This document shows, in pieces, positions 58,630 through 64,000 of a stretch of DNA of 64,000 bases. Every line of letters begins with the position of its first letter. Position 1 is the stretch's first letter. Position numbers and translations under genes: made by a program. Source of the stretch: Obelidium mucronatum (taxonomy: Eukaryota; Chytridiomycota; Chytridiomycetes; Chytridiales; Chytriomycetaceae); NCBI GenBank assembly GCA_025765595.1, contig JAIVFH010000118.1:1-64000 (forward strand), in the 5' to 3' direction. Below the pieces are notes generated by a model that ran no database searches, was not told the origin of the DNA, and saw only the letters and a list, made by a program, of their open reading frames with translations.

Positions 58630-61483
58630 TTATGTTCTCGATCGCCGTGAAGAAATCTTGACCAGTGACGACAATTCATTGACAGGAACAGCCATCTTGA
58701 AAAATTCGTGAGCCAAGAGTTCTTTTCCCGACGCCCGAGCATCTACATCTACTTCCAAGCAACAACCCAAAAACGACTTGAACACTCTACTAAGTGAAGC
58801 CGGATCCTTGAGCGTGGGGGTCCCGTTCGCGGCAATCAGGAAAAGCGCCTTCAAGTGATCTTCATCGAGATAGGGCGGTTCACCCTCAATGCATTCGATG
58901 GCGAGGATTCCAGTGGACCAGACATCGACTTTGGGGCCGTAGGGTTTGCGTTTGACGACTTCTGGGGCCATCCAGTAGGGTGTTCCGACGAGAGTGGCGC
59001 GTTGTTTGCGGGTGACGGTTATTTTGGCGGAATATCCGAAATCGGCTGTTTTTTTTTTTTTTTTTTAATGTTTAATTTTTTTTAGCGAGGGGTGAGTCAT
59101 AGCGTTAACGGAAGGGCTCACTTAGTTTGATGCTACCGTCGCGGCCCACTAAAACATTATCACTCTTGATATCTCGATGAATGATTCCGCGTTTGTGTAG
59201 GTGAATCAAACCCTTGACAATCTAAAGCAGATACAACGTCAGTTGAAGGGGACAAAAAAAGCATACAACAATCCTCCTCCTCACCTCTTGACAAATAGTG
59301 GCGATTTGTGGTTCAGTTAATTTGTTGTTTTCAATAATATCTGTAAGTCGTCCTCCTTCCATGTACTCTAGCAGCAGCCATAAATCGTTTTCAACCAAAT
59401 AGCAATCAACGTATTGGACAATGTTTGGGTGCGAGCTTTCCTTCATGATCAGGATTTCGTTCAGCAAGAGATCTTTTCTTGGTTGTTTTGCGAGGGCCAT
59501 TTCTTTGATTGCAACGTTGGGAGCTGTTGAGTCGATGAGATTTCGGGCGAGGTAGACTCTTCCGGATGCTCCTTCTCCGAGTTTTTTGACTTTTCGGAAA
59601 ATTAGGTTGGGGTCGCCGGGTGTGACAATGGCGCCTGAATGGAAACAAGGAACCACAAAAATCAAATGTTAGGTTGAGTTATCACACACACAAAAGCAAA
59701 ACATACGTAATCGATCCATTGCTTCCGAGTCTGACAACTTTGACGAACGGTGAGCCTTCTTTTCTTTTGCCTTCTTTTCTTCCTCCTGTCGTGCAGCCGC
59801 TTCTTCTTGTGCTTTTCGTTCCGCCTTTTCTCGAGCACGAGCTTCTTTCCTCTGTAAACGCTCCAAGTCTCTCTCTGCTTGAGACTGTTCACCACTGTCG
59901 TTCTTGGCGGATCGAGGAGGAGGAGGTCCAGGTTTCCTGGAATCAGAATATTCGTCTGCATCACCACCACCACCGCCACCACCGCCTCGACGCGGCGGGA
60001 GTTCCCGCCTACCACTAGCAGTACTACCAGTTTGGGAGCTCGAACGTTCTAGTTCCGGAGACTGTTTCGACCTGGATTCACTCCGTTCCAGCTTCCTGCG
60101 CGATGAGGACGCCGACGACCCCTCATCAGATCCACCAGGCCCTGCCCCGCTTCTGTTCATTCGCACACCGCTTCCATTGCTGTTTGACTCTGCATTGCTG
60201 TCTCCCCGTTGAGGCCGCGATCTTTCTCTAGAGCTTGAGACGGCACGACGGGGAGACATTGAATCGCCGCCGGGGGTTGTAGGTGTGTATGGAGAAGTAG
60301 GTGTTGCTGAAGACATGCGTCCATTTCGCGAGGAGGAGGGGAGATTTCCAAGGGAGAGAGGGGAAACATTGCTACTGTTTGCGGATTCATCGTCATAGTC
60401 TCTCCGCTTTTGAGAAGTTTGCCGCTGGGGACGGCGAGTGTCATCGTATGGACGTTCGCTGCCCTTTGATGACGTGAGTTGTTCGTCAGCGCCGCGGTGG
60501 CTGTGGGATTGTGACGCTTTTCGCTGGGGAAGGGGTCGTCGACTGCCGCTGGCAGATGGTCGTGGCGCTGGGTCTTCTTCATCGTCGTATTCAATGTAAT
60601 CGGTTTCATAGGCGGATTCGTTATCGTATCCACTGTATGTGGATTGGTTGCCCATGCCGGAATAGGTTGACTGAGGGCCCATGCTCCCGGCAGTGTAGAA
60701 ATTGAGGGCGTCCATTACTGCCTGTGGGTTTTGCTGTAAGGCATCTGAATGGCCGAGTGCCGAAGATTGAAGAATTCCTTTCCACGCTTCAGGAAGACCC
60801 TGTTTTGTTTTTGTGTTGTTGTTGTTGTTGTTGTTGTTGTTTTTTTTTTTTTTTGTGGGTTCCAGGCCATGCAGTGCAAAACAATAAGCACAAGCTTGAG
60901 CGATTATATGAAATAAGAGTTACCCTGAATAATCCATCGTCTCCAACTCCGACATGTACTTCGTGAACAAAGTTGGTTGGTCCGCTGATCCCCGTTCTTG
61001 ATAACCGCTGTTGTATTTAAATGTGTGTGTGTGTGTTTCAAGTCCGCCAATCCAAGTCAAAAAGTCGGTCAGTCATCGAATCTTCATAGCGGCTATCGTT
61101 CTTACCTGATATATATCGTCGATCCAGCCGTACACTTCGTCATCGGAGATGCATGCAAAGTTGAATGTCTTTTCTTCATTGGCCATCGTGAGCTCGAAGG
61201 AGTATGCCTTGAGGTCCGATCTCTGCACACTCTGCACATCTCTCAGCATGATCATTGTCATTGGCTGCATGGCAGACTAGGGCCAGGGGGCGGGAAGCGG
61301 CAGAACACAGGGACGGGAGGGTCAGTACGAGCCCAATTTAACGCCTTTGGAAGATCTTACCGCATTCTTGTAGATTCCCAGCGTCGCTTCCCTGAGGACC
61401 AGCCAGCGCTTGGACCACAGGAACGACCGCATGCCCTCGTCCTTGGCGCTGGCGGGCCCTTCGCGAACGACAAACGAATTCAT
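58630..61483 (-). CDS. PAK/Cla4-type kinase B (PH, CRIB, kinase)
   Basis: Exons 61483-61361, 61276-61106, 61007-60924, 60799-59707, 59634-59285, 59221-59122, 59045-58630. [39 protein letters not shown] to [53 protein letters not shown]. The linker is Ser/Arg-rich with a Gly run and a long helical Glu/Lys part. Kinase: [51 protein letters not shown] and [12 protein letters not shown]. Exon boundaries match kinase A (first exon 123 nt in both, kinase exon of 100 nt in both), so they are paralogues. The stop lies 134 bp from that of kinase A on the opposite strand. Confidence 0.92.
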
Positions 61484-61601
61484 CAAAAGTCACTTTCACT
61501 TGTCAAAATTTATTTCACAGCAAAAGAAAATCTCCAAAGAAAATCTGGGGTCAGATAGAACATGTAAGATGATCTATTCTGCTGCAGGAAAACACTGCAG
61601 G

Positions 61602-63211
61602 TCACTCGGCGCGGTGCGATGCGAGAGACATGGTGCGTCCCCGTGCCCCGATGCTTGCACTTCGTGCCAATCCACTACTGCTGCTGCTGTTCCTCAATCC
61701 CATGGCAGGTTGCAAACTGTCGTGGAATTCCATTCGTTCGATAGCACCTTCGTGTCCTAGCCGAGCTGCCTGGATCCCCAAAAGACAATGTTAATATTTT
61801 CGAAAGTTGGCAGGTTGCGCATGTTTGTCACCTCTTGAAACATCATTAGACATCTGTCGTAATCTCTATCCACTCCGACGCCTTTTTCATAACAGCATCC
61901 AAGGTTAAATAGACTGTCCGCATTTCCTTGTACAGCTCCCTCAGAAAACAGTTGTGCGGCAGTTTCTTCGTCAGGCTCGCCATCCTCGGTTCCAATTCCA
62001 AGCTGAAGCAGTTGACCCATGAGATTAAGAGCTTCGGGTGAGCCTGTAGCGACTGCTTTTTGTAGATATGTCACGGCAATCTCGGCATCATTTGGCCGGG
62101 GTGATGGCAATGTTGTAAGAAGTGTAGCAAGGCGGATTTGAGCTTTTGTTGAATCCTTTTGGGAAAGATAAGGGCTTTAGATATGACGTTATGCGGAAGA
62201 AGAAGCAATCACCTTTTCTGCCGCTTCTCTATACCATCGCAATGCAAGTTCAACATTTGGTTCAACGATAGGGCCATTATTGTCCTCACATCCTGTCTCA
62301 TAGATAGTTCCAATGTTGTATGCTGCGTCGGCACTATTGGTTTTTTTTCAGCCTTTTTTTTTGTTTATTGTTGCTTGTTGGTACTCACCTTCCAAGAGCC
62401 CAAGCCAAATAGAATAGTTTAAGGGCTTCAACCCAGTTTTTTTCAAGTAAATGCATATATCCTAGATTATTTGTTGCGCTGGGATGTTTGGCATCGGATG
62501 CTGCCTTGTACCACGTTTTCGCAAGAACTAAATCTTTCAATACACCTTTTCCTTCTTCATAGCATATTCCCAAATTGTTTTGTGCATGCGCGTTTCCCTA
62601 TGAAGGTCAAAAAAAGATGTTAACATCAGCGGCGCAATTGAGAAAAACCTGGGACACTAACCAACTCCGCTGCCTTCTTGTACCATATCACTGCTTCCCC
62701 ATAATCTTTATCTACGCCTACACCTCTATAATAACAACTCGCAAGCGAATTCATGCCCCGTGCATAGCCACTATTTGCAGCAAGTTTATACCACTGCACA
62801 GCAAGACCCTCATCCTTCTCCTTCCCAAGCCCATTCTCAAGAAGATACCCAAGCGACGTCATCCCATCTGGATTCCCCAACTCCGCAGCGCGCAGATAAA
62901 AAGTACTACTCAACGAAAGATCCTTTTGCACCGACAACCCCGCTTCATAAATACGACCCAAATTCGTGAGCGCTTCAGGACAGTCCTTTTTGGCAGCCTG
63001 CGAGAACCATTTGATGGCGTTGACCATATCCATTTCTCGACCCATCCCCGTCTCACACATGACGCCGAGCATGTTCATGGCGTTGGGGTTATCGCATTGT
63101 GCGCTGGCAGTGTATGCTTTGAAGGCAAGGTCGTAGCTTTTGGGGACGCCGAGTCCTAGAATGTATTTTTCACCACGTGCGTATAGGAGTCTGCCGTCGT
63201 CGAGAGTTAAA

Positions 63212-63256
<45 letters not shown>

Positions 63257-64000
63257 CACGTCGGTTAAAAACAGGGTAAAATCTACATACCATCCCAGTC
63301 AGGTGCTCCGGCCGCAATTGCAAGTTTATGAAGATTCCGTGTCGCGTTTTGGGCTGTCCCAGAGGATTCACGAGCAATAGCGAGTGTGAGATGCATCATC
63401 TAAGAGAGAAAACCAACAAAAGGTTAAAGAGGGCTTTGTAAACTATTTTGACTATTATTTTTTTGGTCTCTCACCATTGCTTGCCAATATCTCTCTATAT
63501 CTGCGTATACTTCAGCCAACCGCTGCCTCTTGAAATACACTGGAACGATATTATAATTCCTCTCCAACCCAAGACTTGAAGGACTGATTGGCGACAACAG
63601 CTGGGCTAGCGTGAAAGTCGCGATATACAGACTATAAAGATTCGATTGGAGAAGTGTGAGGCGTTCAGAGGTGGCAGGTGCAGGTTGACTGATGAGTGAA
63701 TAGGATGATGATGATGATGATTCTGCAGCTGCTAGTGTTTGGATGGATCCAGATGCTGTGCTTGGTGATGTGATGTTTGTAGGGACGGGTTTTGTGTGGG
63801 CTTTGATGTCATCTTTTCGAGATACGAATGATTCCTTTGAAAAGTAAAAAATAAATATTGTACATAATTTTTTTTTTAAAATTAAAAAAAAAAAGGAGTT
63901 TCTTTTACATAGATATCCTTCATTTGTTTGAGAAGCTTGCCATTGTCTTTCAGTTTGGGGCCGATTCTTGCCAGTGCCTCACAGACTTCAAAGAGTGATC
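61602..64000 (-). CDS. Sel1-repeat protein, N-terminus outside window
   Basis: Runs off the right edge. Many Sel1 repeats of the type A-x-x-WYKxAAxxGxxxGMxSLAxCYxxGxGVxxDxxxA: AVIWYKKAAEL, GMNSLASCYYRGVGVDKDYG, GMTSLGYLLENGLGKEKDEG, LTNLGRIYEAGLSVQKD, SLFNLGCCYEKGVGVDRDYD. The last exons join MMFQE to AARLGHEGAIERMEF and end in a Ser-rich tail with GLARSASIGARGRTMS and HRAE. Upstream (63.4-64 kb) is helical and Ser-rich without repeats. Similar proteins act as adaptors, for example Chs4/Skt5-like chitin synthase regulators; a specific ID is not possible. An intron holds 41 T (63214-63254). Confidence 0.8.

Overview
The window is nuclear DNA of a compact, intron-rich eukaryote, most likely an early-diverging (zoosporic, chytrid-like) fungus; the taxonomic placement is inference. 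Evidence: short GT-AG introns (mostly 45-90 nt) with T-rich acceptor sides, a complete TOR kinase, two Cla4-type PAK kinases (PH + CRIB + kinase), a fungal-style KGD4 subunit, Sel1-repeat proteins, and gene spacing down to about 20 bp. Exon models were joined by eye from reading frames, splice signals and family similarity; no transcript or database evidence was available.

Region 1 (1 to about 8.7 kb) is accessory in character: a Cys-rich ORF cut by the window edge, a divergent NIF3-like gene with a Ser-rich extension, a four-copy 139-bp tandem array, a three-exon gene with Ulp1/C48-like protease hallmarks and an acidic tail, a frame-broken minus-strand gene, a C30 tract and a decayed repeat copy, and a multi-exon gene of unknown family whose end runs into a 49-bp tandem repeat.

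Region 2 (9.1 to 17 kb): a four-TM protein, a large Ser-rich disordered protein with an internally duplicated basic motif, a small putative secreted His-rich protein, a GH20 beta-hexosaminidase and a small basic protein. Region 3 (17.07-26.52 kb, minus) is TOR, ending in a 15-nt exon that restores the canonical C-terminus.

Region 4 (26.7-36.6 kb): a CLC-family protein whose gating glutamate is Gln, divergent from a BORCS8-like gene; KGD4; a decayed MABP-like gene copy; a WDR20/CreC-like WD40 protein divergent from SEC12. Region 5 (36.9-48.2 kb): a long SKxx-repeat/coiled-coil/CAP-Gly protein, SKI8/WDR61, ribosomal protein eL18, the intact MABP-like paralogue, AAR2, DPM1 and a multi-TM protein.

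Region 6 (48.4-64 kb): a compact plus-strand run (small TM protein, TYW1, two tandem Cys-tailed membrane proteins, F-box/ankyrin, CS-Sel1-TM protein, PAK-A), then a convergent paralogue PAK-B and a Sel1-repeat protein running off the right edge. Functional themes include growth control (TOR), vesicle and lysosome traffic (SEC12, BORCS8, CLC), RNA and tRNA maturation (AAR2, TYW1, SKI8), glycosylation (DPM1, hexosaminidase) and polarity/cytoskeleton (PAKs, CAP-Gly).
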